Source: Actinomycetes bacterium (GTDB lineage: Bacteria; Actinomycetota; Actinomycetes; S36-B12; UBA10799). Taken from it: DNA of 8,662 bases. The position numbers and the translations under genes were made by a program. Under the pieces are notes generated by a model. It had not been told where the DNA came from, ran no database searches, and was given only the letters and a program-made list of their open reading frames with translations. Positions within the stretch are counted from its first letter, which is position 1; the number at the start of each line of letters is the position of its first letter. The stretch is taken from the NCBI GenBank assembly GCA_029779995.1, contig JAKOZM010000235.1, positions 1-8,662 of the forward strand. Direction: 5' to 3'. Below, one piece after another: positions 1 through 4,801 of the stretch.

Positions 1-223
1 CCCACAGATCCGACAGCAGATAGTCGGTGCGGGTCCACGGGTCCACGCCGTCTACAGAGCGCCGCGTCCGTGACTCACACGGCAGCTCAGACACCAGCAC
101 GCACAGTTTCCGGATCGACATCCGGCCGCGATAGAAGTCGACTAGGTCACGCCGATAGTACCGCTCCAAGTCCGCCTCCACCTGATCGCCGAACTCATCG
201 ACCAGGCGTAGGAGGCGGATCAG
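1..223 (-). CDS. Tail assembly chaperone, frameshifted C-terminal part (gpT-like); cut by window edge
   Basis: This open frame has no start of its own and is entered by -1 slippage from the gpG-like gene. It is then open for 74 codons to the window edge. It adds the T domain that lets gpGT bridge the tape measure protein and tail tube subunits during tail assembly. The peptide reads LIRLLRLVDEFGDQVEADLE, then a YYRRDLVDFYRG segment, then MSIRKLCVLVSELP, and near the edge WTRTDYLLSDLW. This succession (DxxDFYRG, SIRKLxVLxxxLP, W...DYLLxDLW) is the pattern I know from second-frame chaperones of actinophages. Between the last upstream stop in this frame and the slip site there is no ATG, GTG or TTG, so independent initiation is unlikely. 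The C-terminus lies outside the window, where the tape measure gene would be expected next. Confidence 0.88.
   Translation of the reverse strand, partial: MIRLLRLVDEFGDQVEADLERYYRRDLVDFYRGRMSIRKLCVLVSELPCESRTRRSVDGVDPWTRTDYLLSDLW
171..219 (-). promoter_or_regulatory. Stem-loop 3' of the frameshift site (probable stimulator)
   Basis: Minus-strand TCCGCCTCC (219-211) pairs perfectly over 9 bp with GGAGGCGGA (179-171). Inside it, CCTGGTCG (206-199) pairs with CGATCAGG (188-181) over 8 bp with one G-U, leaving a 10-nt apical loop. The structure begins 3 nt after the slippery heptamer, a short but workable spacer for ribosome pausing. The pairing is seen in the sequence; the stimulatory role is inferred. 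Confidence 0.65.
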
Positions 224-573
224 TTTCCCGTGTCGTCCACTCCGATCGCGGCCGCGAACTCGTCAGCGATCGCGGTCAAGTCATCGGCTACCGCCCCTGC
301 CGATTCCAGCGCGTCGACCTGGGCGTCACCGATCAGCATAAGCATCGCCCCTACCTCGTTACCGCCGGTGAATCGGCGGAGCACACCGATAGGCCACTGG
401 CCCTGGTCGCGGGGGATGCGGATGGTGACGCCGCACCGCTCGATGATTACATACTCATCGTCGGCGGCCTCGGCGACGCGGGCGGCACTGGCGCGCTTTC
501 TCGTCGGTGCGCACCGGACGGCTGGTGCCTTACGGTCCTGCGGACGTGGGGCGGTGGAAGGTACAGCAGCCAT
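220..573 (-). CDS. Tail assembly chaperone, zero-frame product (gpG-like)
   Basis: 117 residues. It acts in the cytoplasm, coating the tape measure protein while the tail tube polymerises, and is absent from the mature particle. Residues 1-35 are basic and disordered (RPQDRK, TRKR). The domain follows with GVTIRIPRDQGQWPIGVLRRFTGG and an acidic helical tail ending EFAAAIGVDDTGN. A short protein with a V-x-IP...W core and a GN end just before a -1 slip site is typical of actinophage gpG proteins. The ATG at 573 has GGGAG at 588-584 with a 10-nt spacer, inside the last codons of the 580-870 gene. The intergenic gap is 6 nt. The stop TGA (222-220) abuts the slippery heptamer, so most ribosomes end here and a minority extend into the T domain. 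Confidence 0.85.
   Translation of the reverse strand: MAAVPSTAPRPQDRKAPAVRCAPTRKRASAARVAEAADDEYVIIERCGVTIRIPRDQGQWPIGVLRRFTGGNEVGAMLMLIGDAQVDALESAGAVADDLTAIADEFAAAIGVDDTGN
223..229 (-). promoter_or_regulatory. Programmed -1 ribosomal frameshift site, GGGAAAC
   Basis: On the minus strand the zero frame reads ACG GGA AAC TGA, so the heptamer G GGA AAC is in the correct X XXY YYZ register. It closely resembles the lambda G/GT site GGGAAAG. After slippage the next codon is CTG at 223-221. The zero-frame stop follows with no spacer at all. Confidence 0.9.
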
Positions 574-579
574 TTCAGT

Positions 580-870
580 TCAGCTCCCTTGTGTTTTTCG
601 GTAGACAATTGGGGCGAGCGCGGCCACGATCCGGCCTGCCGACGCATCCGACATACCCGCACCTGTGAGGCGCTGGTACGTGTCGATCAGGGGTGCTGCG
701 AGCGCATCCCCCGACTTCTCGCGGCCAGCGCTCGCCTCATCTTCAGCGAGCGCGTCCGTGACGACTTTCGCGAGCTTCGCCCGCACCCGCGGCGTGATCG
801 GGTCACCCGCGGCGAGGATGCCGAGCCGTTCCCCGGCATCACGCATCTCAGATTCGGTTGGCACTCTCAA
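580..870 (-). CDS. Unknown 96-residue protein between major tail protein and tail chaperone
   Basis: I do not recognise this protein. It starts at TTG (870-868): GGGAG at 885-881 lies 10 nt upstream, the same spacing and the same 11-nt sequence as for the next gene. A GTG two codons later would be 16 nt away. It has no signal peptide or membrane segment. The first half is charged and probably helical (RVRAKLAKVVTDALAEDEAS). The second half carries LIDTYQRLTGAGMSDASAG and a hydrophobic stretch RIVAALAPIVY. It ends 6 nt before the chaperone gene and its last codons carry that gene's ribosome site, so the two may be translationally coupled. Position suggests a tail assembly accessory or an extra tail protein, but nothing in the sequence proves this. 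Confidence 0.7.
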   Translation of the reverse strand: MRVPTESEMRDAGERLGILAAGDPITPRVRAKLAKVVTDALAEDEASAGREKSGDALAAPLIDTYQRLTGAGMSDASAGRIVAALAPIVYRKTQGS

Positions 871-874
871 AGGT

Positions 875-952
875 GTTCAGCTCCCAACTCTTTCAGCTCC
901 CGCGATGGGGTGCCCCTCGCGTGGCCGGGAGCTGAACCCAGCCACGCGAGGG
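875..952 (-). promoter_or_regulatory. Structured leader: 12-bp hairpin whose loop is complementary to downstream ribosome site
   Basis: On the minus strand CCCTCGCGTGGC (952-941) pairs perfectly with GCCACGCGAGGG (925-914), leaving a 15-nt loop. The loop contains GTTCAGCTCCCG (937-926). Part of it is an exact 11-nt complement of GGGAGCTGAAC (885-875), the ribosome site of the TTG-started gene. Another 11 nt complement CGGGAGCTGAA at 902-892. Either pairing with the hairpin in place would make an H-type pseudoknot topology; otherwise the two foldings are alternatives. There is no T-tract after the hairpin, so a standard intrinsic terminator is unlikely, although an actinobacterial terminator without a T-tract remains possible. 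The pairing is seen; a role in controlling translation or termination is inferred. Confidence 0.6.
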
Positions 953-980
953 ACGATCATACCACGCGAGGGACGATCAT
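941..980. repeat. Tandem 20-bp direct repeat after the major tail protein gene
   Basis: Plus-strand CCACGCGAGGGACGATCAT is present at 942-960 and again at 962-980. Over the full 20-bp period only the first base differs (G941 versus A961). It lies between the major tail protein stop (988-986) and the structured leader. It duplicates the upstream arm of the 12-bp hairpin, giving the downstream arm two possible partners. Confidence 0.9.
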
Positions 981-985
981 CAGGA

Positions 986-1825
986 CTAGGTGACGGTCAC
1001 GGCCGGAGTGGTGCCGCCGGTCAGGCTGGACCCGTCTCCGGTCAGGGTGCCGCCCTTGGCGAGGGCCACCGCGTACGGGCCACCCGCCGAACCGGTCACG
1101 GTCGCGTTGCCCGCGCCGACCGAGGATAGTGCCACCAGCGCCGACTGGACCGCGGATGTGGTGGCGTTGTAGGCGAGCGCGGTGGTGGTCTGGCCGCCGA
1201 CGGTCAGCGTGAACGTCCCGCCGGTCGGGGTACCGCTGATCGTGACAGTCCATGTGGTCGGCCCCGCAACCACGCTGCCGCCGATCTTCCGGAACACGTC
1301 CCGGTTGTTGTCCGGGGAGTGGTGAACGGTGAACTCGTAGATCTCCTGCTCACCCTCGACCGAACCGGAATGGCTGGTCAGCTCCAGGGTGGCCGGGCGC
1401 AGGCTCACGCGCACGAGGTCTGCAAAGCCCTGGTCGACGGTTCGGTACAAGACGTAGAACTGGAGGTCGCGGGGAACGCCGATCTTGTCGGAAGTCGAAC
1501 CGGGCAGCACGATCTTCTGCGTGACGGCGTTGTCTTCGAGCGCGGAGAATCCGGTCTTGACCTTGCCCTTCGAGTACTTCTGCCGGTACGAGGTGTACCC
1601 GAAGCCGTCGAACTCCTTCAGCTCGCCGGACGGCTCGACCGGGATGCCCTTGTCGGCGGCGATCAGCCCGACATAGCCCCAGCCCTTGAGCGCGAAATCC
1701 TCGCTGACCGTGCTCGGCATGACCGAAGCGATACCGCCCGCGGTGTCGACGTCAGCCTTCGACTGGATCCAGACCTCGGCCTCGTCCCAGATATGCGAGG
1801 CATCCGGGTTGATGGTTGCAACCAT
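986..1825 (-). CDS. Major tail protein (tail tube) with C-terminal surface domain
   Basis: 279 residues, the usual size for a siphophage tube subunit with an added domain. Its rings stack to form the tail tube through which DNA passes. Residues 1-185 form the tube core: MVATINPDASHIWDEAEVWI, a KGWGYVGLI segment near 48-55, YRQKYSKGKVKTGFSALEDN near 80-99, and EGEQEIYEFTVHHSPDNNRDVFRKIGG near 157-183. Residues about 190-279 are a separate Thr/Gly-rich module (GGTFTLTVGGQTTTALAYNA, AVQSALVALSSVGAGNATVT) of a type found appended to many phage structural proteins, probably an immunoglobulin-like fold on the tube exterior. The ATG at 1825 has a strong GGAGGG 8 nt upstream. The gene is isolated by about 90 nt upstream and 115 nt downstream, both with hairpins, which fits separate, high expression. 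Confidence 0.87.
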   Translation of the reverse strand: MVATINPDASHIWDEAEVWIQSKADVDTAGGIASVMPSTVSEDFALKGWGYVGLIAADKGIPVEPSGELKEFDGFGYTSYRQKYSKGKVKTGFSALEDNAVTQKIVLPGSTSDKIGVPRDLQFYVLYRTVDQGFADLVRVSLRPATLELTSHSGSVEGEQEIYEFTVHHSPDNNRDVFRKIGGSVVAGPTTWTVTISGTPTGGTFTLTVGGQTTTALAYNATTSAVQSALVALSSVGAGNATVTGSAGGPYAVALAKGGTLTGDGSSLTGGTTPAVTVT

Positions 1826-1841
1826 GATTCATTCCCTCCTC

Positions 1842-1859
1842 AGGGCATTGACATGCCCT
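1842..1859 (-). promoter_or_regulatory. 7-bp hairpin just upstream of the major tail protein ribosome site
   Basis: AGGGCAT and ATGCCCT form a perfect 7-bp stem around a 4-nt loop. On the minus strand the stem ends directly before GAGGAGGG, the ribosome site of the major tail protein. It could protect the 5' end of a processed transcript or tune translation. The structure is visible; the role is inference. Confidence 0.5.
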
Positions 1860-1873
1860 CGCGGGCAAATGGA

Positions 1874-1911
1874 CACACCAGCAACCCCTGACGGGTTCTA
1901 CTGCTGGTGTG
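1874..1911 (-). terminator. Hairpin after tail terminator gene, possible terminator or processing site
   Basis: CACACCAGCA (1874-1883) and TGCTGGTGTG (1902-1911) form a perfect 10-bp stem, with an inner ACCC/GGGT stem (1884-1887 with 1893-1896). It begins 4 nt after the tail terminator gene stop (1918-1916). Only a weak T run (CCATTTG) follows on the minus strand, so it may be a partial terminator, a factor-dependent one, or an RNA-stability element separating the neck genes from the major tail gene. Confidence 0.5.
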
Positions 1912-1915
1912 AGAT

Positions 1916-2296
1916 TCAGACCGTGCGAACTCGAAGGCGCACAGTGAAACTGGTGAGGTCCCCACGATTCTTGTCATCGCGGGCCTCGATTATCCCGGTG
2001 CCGGGAAGCACTGCGGCCACACCCGGAATCGGGGTGCCGAGCATGAGACCAAGCGCCCAATGCGCATAGGTGCGGTCGCGGCCCGACGTCCATGACGTCA
2101 CCCGGATCGTCGGCTTCGTGGCTACCGGCCACGCCACCGGCCCGCCATCATCGGAGACAACCAGCACCGGACCGTCCCCGAGCTTCCACTTCGACGGAAG
2201 CTCAAGCGCCACCAGCAAACCCGGGAATGCCGTCGCAGCCTGACCGGCAAGCCAGTCCTTGACAAGCTTCCCGGCATCGACAGGTTGCCGGGTCAC
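1916..2296 (-). CDS. Tail terminator protein
   Basis: 126 residues. It probably forms the ring that caps the growing tail tube and then joins it to the head. The N-terminus VDAGKLVKDWLAGQ is a helix of the type that opens actinophage terminators. It is followed by a strand-rich core (GPVLVVSDDGG, TIRVTSWTSGRDRTYAHWALGLMLG), then LPGTGIIEARDD, and finally a strand SFTVRLRVRTV. The HWALGLMLG helix in the middle and the closing VRLRVR strand match my memory of tail terminator or gpU-like proteins, and the place just before the major tail protein is the expected one. The start is GTG at 2296, in a GTGA overlap of 4 nt with the preceding gene, which indicates translational coupling. Confidence 0.72.
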   Translation of the reverse strand: MTRQPVDAGKLVKDWLAGQAATAFPGLLVALELPSKWKLGDGPVLVVSDDGGPVAWPVATKPTIRVTSWTSGRDRTYAHWALGLMLGTPIPGVAAVLPGTGIIEARDDKNRGDLTSFTVRLRVRTV

Positions 2297-2583
2297 TTGA
2301 GCGTCACCTCAAGGCCATACTGAGCGGCCGCACGGGACAGCGCGCCCATCGACGCCTGCAAAGAGACCCCGCGAGGGTGCGCGATCACCACCGCCGCCGC
2401 ATTGCGGTCAGTGGTGTACTCGTCGACCTCGACCGGCACCTCAGCGTCGTTGATGATGCCGCGGACCGTCGTTGCGATCTCCTCGGCCTTCGCGTTGATC
2501 ATCTCGGCGAACTGGGTTCTCAGCACCGCGCTGAGGCCCTTGTGGTCAAGCTTGAAGCCGGTGATCTTCGCCGAACTGGTCAT
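2293..2583 (-). CDS. HK97 gp10-like neck protein (putative)
   Basis: 96 residues. By position and style this is the gp10-type protein that sits at the head-tail junction. The N-terminal half is helical and amphipathic (HKGLSAVLRTQFAEMINAKAEEIATTVRGII). A short beta segment VPVEVDEY with DRNAAAVVIAHPRG follows, and the last part is helical (LQASMGALSRAAAQYGLEV). The arrangement of a helix, a strand rich in V and A, then a final helix is what gp10-family proteins look like, but the match is to a pattern and not to a motif. The ATG at 2583 overlaps the previous stop as ATGA. Codons for IINDAEVPVEVDEY lie in a 41-bp segment also found inverted in the adaptor gene. Confidence 0.6.
   Translation of the reverse strand: MTSSAKITGFKLDHKGLSAVLRTQFAEMINAKAEEIATTVRGIINDAEVPVEVDEYTTDRNAAAVVIAHPRGVSLQASMGALSRAAAQYGLEVTLK
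2416..2456. repeat. Inverted repeat, arm 1 (inside gp10-like gene)
   Basis: The reverse complement of this 41-bp segment matches 3144-3184 at 40 of 41 positions; the single difference is C/T near the middle. Beyond it, a further GTCCGCG match flanks both arms once a 3-nt gap is allowed. Read on the minus strand it encodes IINDAEVPVEVDEY of the gp10-like protein. Confidence 0.95.
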
Positions 2584-2885
2584 CCTTGGCCTCGCTTACA
2601 CAGCACCTCAACGCCGCCGCGGTTAGTCCACGGAGAACGCCACACGTTCACCGTGACTTGGAACCGCTCTCCGCGCACTGTCAACTCGTCTCCGTTCACG
2701 ATGTCGACGGAGTCGAGAAAGTAGACGGTGCACCTGACCTGCTCGCCCTCGCGTTCCCGGCCGGTGAAGTCATCCCCACCGCCGGGGGCGACAGCGAACG
2801 CGAGCAGGTTGGCGTCAGAACCTGCCAGCCACGCACCGTTATCGTCGCGGCCGCCCTCACGATGGCGCACAACTACCTCAGTCAC
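2580..2885 (-). CDS. Head-tail stopper protein
   Basis: 101 residues. The stopper ring closes the neck channel after packaging and binds the tail terminator. The protein shows the features I know from short actinophage stoppers: an early basic segment (RHREGGRDDNG), AVAPGGGDDFTGREREGEQ, the strand VRCTVYFLDSVDIVNGDELTVRGERFQVTV, and a conserved W-x-x-P-W segment before GGVEVLCKR. The central pattern TVYF...DI.NGDELTVRGERFQV is the most telling. The start is GTG at 2885, overlapping the adaptor stop as GTGA. The end overlaps the next gene as ATGA, so it sits in a chain of 4-nt overlaps and is probably translated by reinitiation. Confidence 0.75.
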   Translation of the reverse strand: MTEVVVRHREGGRDDNGAWLAGSDANLLAFAVAPGGGDDFTGREREGEQVRCTVYFLDSVDIVNGDELTVRGERFQVTVNVWRSPWTNRGGVEVLCKRGQG

Positions 2886-3403
2886 GGAAGAACCGGGATT
2901 CGGTACAGCGACAAGGCGTCCCGGTACGGCATCACCGACGACGCCGCGTCAGAACCGCCGAACGAGAACGGACCCACCACCTCTGGGGCCGTCCCTGACG
3001 AGGCGATACCGGCCACCACTGACAGCAGCGGGCATGTCTCGAAGCCATGCGTAAGCGTGACCTCAATGCCGCGCCAGCGGGTCGTCCAGCACCCGCCGAC
3101 CCGCTTGACATCGCCCGACGCCGACCACTCGTAGCCGTCCGCGTCATCAACGACGCTGAGGTGCCGGTTGAGGTCGACGAGTACGACGCCAGACTCCACC
3201 ACCAGGGCGACGTCCGTGACCTTGAGTGTGGGGAGTGTCAACACAACACCGCCCACGCCGTCCACAATCAGCGTCTCGGTCACGACCGGCCACACATGCC
3301 AGCCACAGAACGCTCGCACCAGGCCGACAGCCTGATCAATCTGGCCCTGGGAGACCCCGACACCCAACGATGCCGGGGTCAACCCATGATCAGGACTCGT
3401 CAC
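2882..3403 (-). CDS. Head-tail adaptor (connector) protein
   Basis: 173 residues. It forms the first ring below the portal and continues the DNA channel. Residues about 22-40 give IDQAVGLVRAFCGWHVWPV, followed by TLIVDGVGGVVLTLPTLKVTDV, then GYEWSASGDVKRVGG, and WRGIEVTLTHGFETCP. The R-x-FCGWHxxP motif, the LPTL strand, YEWSxxGxxxR and the THG segment are typical of actinophage adaptors. The start is GTG at 3403 with an AAGG-like site about 9 nt upstream; it overlaps the end of the 52-residue gene by 14 nt. Odd feature: the segment VDLNRHLSVVDDAD between VVESGVVL and GYEWS falls in an inverted 41-bp copy of gp10-like gene sequence and looks like an insertion into a loop usually shorter in this family (inference). 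Confidence 0.8.
   Translation of the reverse strand: MTSPDHGLTPASLGVGVSQGQIDQAVGLVRAFCGWHVWPVVTETLIVDGVGGVVLTLPTLKVTDVALVVESGVVLVDLNRHLSVVDDADGYEWSASGDVKRVGGCWTTRWRGIEVTLTHGFETCPLLSVVAGIASSGTAPEVVGPFSFGGSDAASSVMPYRDALSLYRIPVLP
3144..3184. repeat. Inverted repeat, arm 2 (inside adaptor gene)
   Basis: This is the partner of 2416-2456 in opposite orientation, identical at 40 of 41 positions and about 0.7 kb away. Read on the minus strand it encodes the VDLNRHLSVVDD part of the adaptor, that is, the antisense of the gp10-like coding sequence. Confidence 0.95.
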
Positions 3404-3548
3404 TGACGACAGCCTTATTCACCGTCCGGCGGCGAGCCTTATTCGCTACCGGCTTCGCCTTGAGCTCCAGCCCGCGGGCCTTCGCATCCTCGGCGGTCGC
3501 CTGCACTGTATGCGGGATTCCGTTCACGTCAACGACGTACTCGTCCAT
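3390..3548 (-). CDS. Small 52-residue protein downstream of major capsid protein
   Basis: Translated by hand from ATG at 3548 to TGA at 3392-3390. It begins MDEYVVDVNGIPHTVQATAE and continues with DAKARGLELKAKPVANKARR before a basic end and SDES. The pattern of a strand, V-NG-x-HT-Q, then EDAK is common in small proteins found between capsid and adaptor genes of actinophages; their function is not known to me. GAGGTGA lies a short way upstream and the gap from the capsid stop is 11 nt. The stop overlaps the adaptor start by 14 nt. A 10-bp direct repeat GAATAAGGCT occurs twice in its end, coding NKA twice. Context supports a real, co-translated gene, perhaps a minor head protein. Confidence 0.75.
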   Translation of the reverse strand: MDEYVVDVNGIPHTVQATAEDAKARGLELKAKPVANKARRRTVNKAVVSDES

Positions 3549-3559
3549 GCCCGATCACC

Positions 3560-4801
3560 TCACACGCCGGCGGCGAGGGTGACCTTGACGAGGCCGAGCG
3601 GGCGACGGACAGCGAGTGCGACACGCTCCTCGGCGCGAATCGTGACGAGGTTGGACGTGAAGTCAGTGGCGTTGGAGTTGGTGGCCTCCACACGAATCCC
3701 GCCCTTGCGGTACAGGGTGGCCGACTGGCTGAACGCGCCCACGAGAGCGGTGCCTGCAGCGATCGCCGGAGTGACCACCGTCCGCAAGCCCCACAGCGGC
3801 GGATTCTCCGGAATCCCACCCTGGCCGTACTGGCCGGCAAAGAAGCCCCCGCCGTAGTACTGGGCATTGCCGTCCTTCGCCAGACGCAACGACTGGTAGT
3901 CGGTCGGGTTGATGACCACACCATCAGCTCGCAAACCCGAACCGGTCGACACCTTCGTGATCGCCCGGAAGATCGCATCCGGATTGTCAGCGACCGACGC
4001 CCCGGTTTCGGTCTGAATACCGGACCGGTTCAGCAGACCGAGCACATTCTGACCCGAGCCGTTTCCGTTGAGTAGCTGCTGCTCCTCGTACCACGCGAGG
4101 TCATACAGCAGTCGGCCGTCGATCTCGCTCTTGAGGAAAGGTGCGTCTTCCAAGAACTCGTCGGTGAGCTTGATGAAGCCGGCGATCTTCTTGAGTGCGT
4201 CGGTCACCGTGGTCGGGTTGCCGTAGCTGAACTGCGGCTTCGCCCCGGCTTCCGCGACGGTCTCGAAGTTTCCCGCGCGGGCGGCCTCCACCAGGTAGCT
4301 GATGGCGTTACCCGAGATCGAGCCACTGCCAAGCAGTGAGGCGACGGTTACCTCGGGGCGGTAGCCCTGCACGACTGTACGATCCCAGTCGGTCAGATAC
4401 GGGACGCCCGCAGTCCACGACGTCAGCCCGTGAGTATCGGTGGGTGCCTTGAACTCCGGCACCGACACCGACGCACCCGACATGCCCTTGACCTGGGTCA
4501 GGCGCTCGGCGGCGTGCTTGACAAAGTGCGCACCGAGCGACTTCGGCTCATCGGCAGCAGGACCGCCGGCCGGGGCGTCGTCGTCACCACCGGCGGTCGG
4601 TGCGCACTTGGAGATCGCGGCGATCAGCGCCTCGTCCTCGGATGCCTGCTCGATCTGCTTGCCGTAGCTGTCGATCTTCTCTTTGTAGTCGGCGAGAGCG
4701 GCGCGATCATCGTCGGTCAGCGTCTCGTCGGCGGCCCTACGGGCGTCGATCAGTTCGGACGCCTTCTTGATCAGCGCCTCGCGTTCCTTCTTGAGATTCA
4801 T
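3560..4801 (-). CDS. Major capsid protein, HK97 fold with N-terminal scaffold (delta) domain
   Basis: 413 residues; the icosahedral shell subunit. Residues 1-65 are a charged coiled-coil delta domain (MNLKKEREALIKKASELIDA) that acts as an internal scaffold, followed by an Ala/Gly/Asp-rich linker (66-90). Cleavage by the protease is expected near 100-112, around QVKGMSGAS (inferred). The core shows EAARAGNFETVAEAGAKPQ (E-loop, near 172-190), DEFLEDAPFLKSEIDGRL, EEQQLLNGNGSGQNVLGL (near 239-256), VINPTDYQSLRLAKDG, and FTSNLVTIRAEERVALAV near the end. Asn384 aligns with the HK97 crosslinking Asn356, but the position of Lys169 appears to be Thr198, so HK97-type covalent chainmail is unlikely. The ATG overlaps the protease stop as ATGA, with GGAGGGGAA just upstream. 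Confidence 0.94.
   Translation of the reverse strand: MNLKKEREALIKKASELIDARRAADETLTDDDRAALADYKEKIDSYGKQIEQASEDEALIAAISKCAPTAGGDDDAPAGGPAADEPKSLGAHFVKHAAERLTQVKGMSGASVSVPEFKAPTDTHGLTSWTAGVPYLTDWDRTVVQGYRPEVTVASLLGSGSISGNAISYLVEAARAGNFETVAEAGAKPQFSYGNPTTVTDALKKIAGFIKLTDEFLEDAPFLKSEIDGRLLYDLAWYEEQQLLNGNGSGQNVLGLLNRSGIQTETGASVADNPDAIFRAITKVSTGSGLRADGVVINPTDYQSLRLAKDGNAQYYGGGFFAGQYGQGGIPENPPLWGLRTVVTPAIAAGTALVGAFSQSATLYRKGGIRVEATNSNATDFTSNLVTIRAEERVALAVRRPLGLVKVTLAAGV

Noticed and set aside
957..1253. Minus-strand frame running through the major tail gene end and the tandem repeat
   Set aside because: It overlaps the major tail protein in another frame; its Arg/His/Asp-rich product has no family features.
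1874..1911. tRNA-like or small RNA gene in the 90-nt gap before the major tail gene
   Set aside because: Only one hairpin with a weak inner stem is present, with no cloverleaf arms or conserved tRNA loop sequences.
2377..3406. Similar peptides (around DLxRHLSVVDDA and INDAEVPVEVDEY) appearing in genes and in opposite-strand frames
   Set aside because: They are not paralogous genes. They are explained by the 41-bp inverted repeat being read in both senses.
3405..3445. 10-bp direct repeat GAATAAGGCT in the end of the 52-residue gene
   Set aside because: It is short and in coding sequence giving NKA twice; it may be chance or a local duplication and has no further support as an element.
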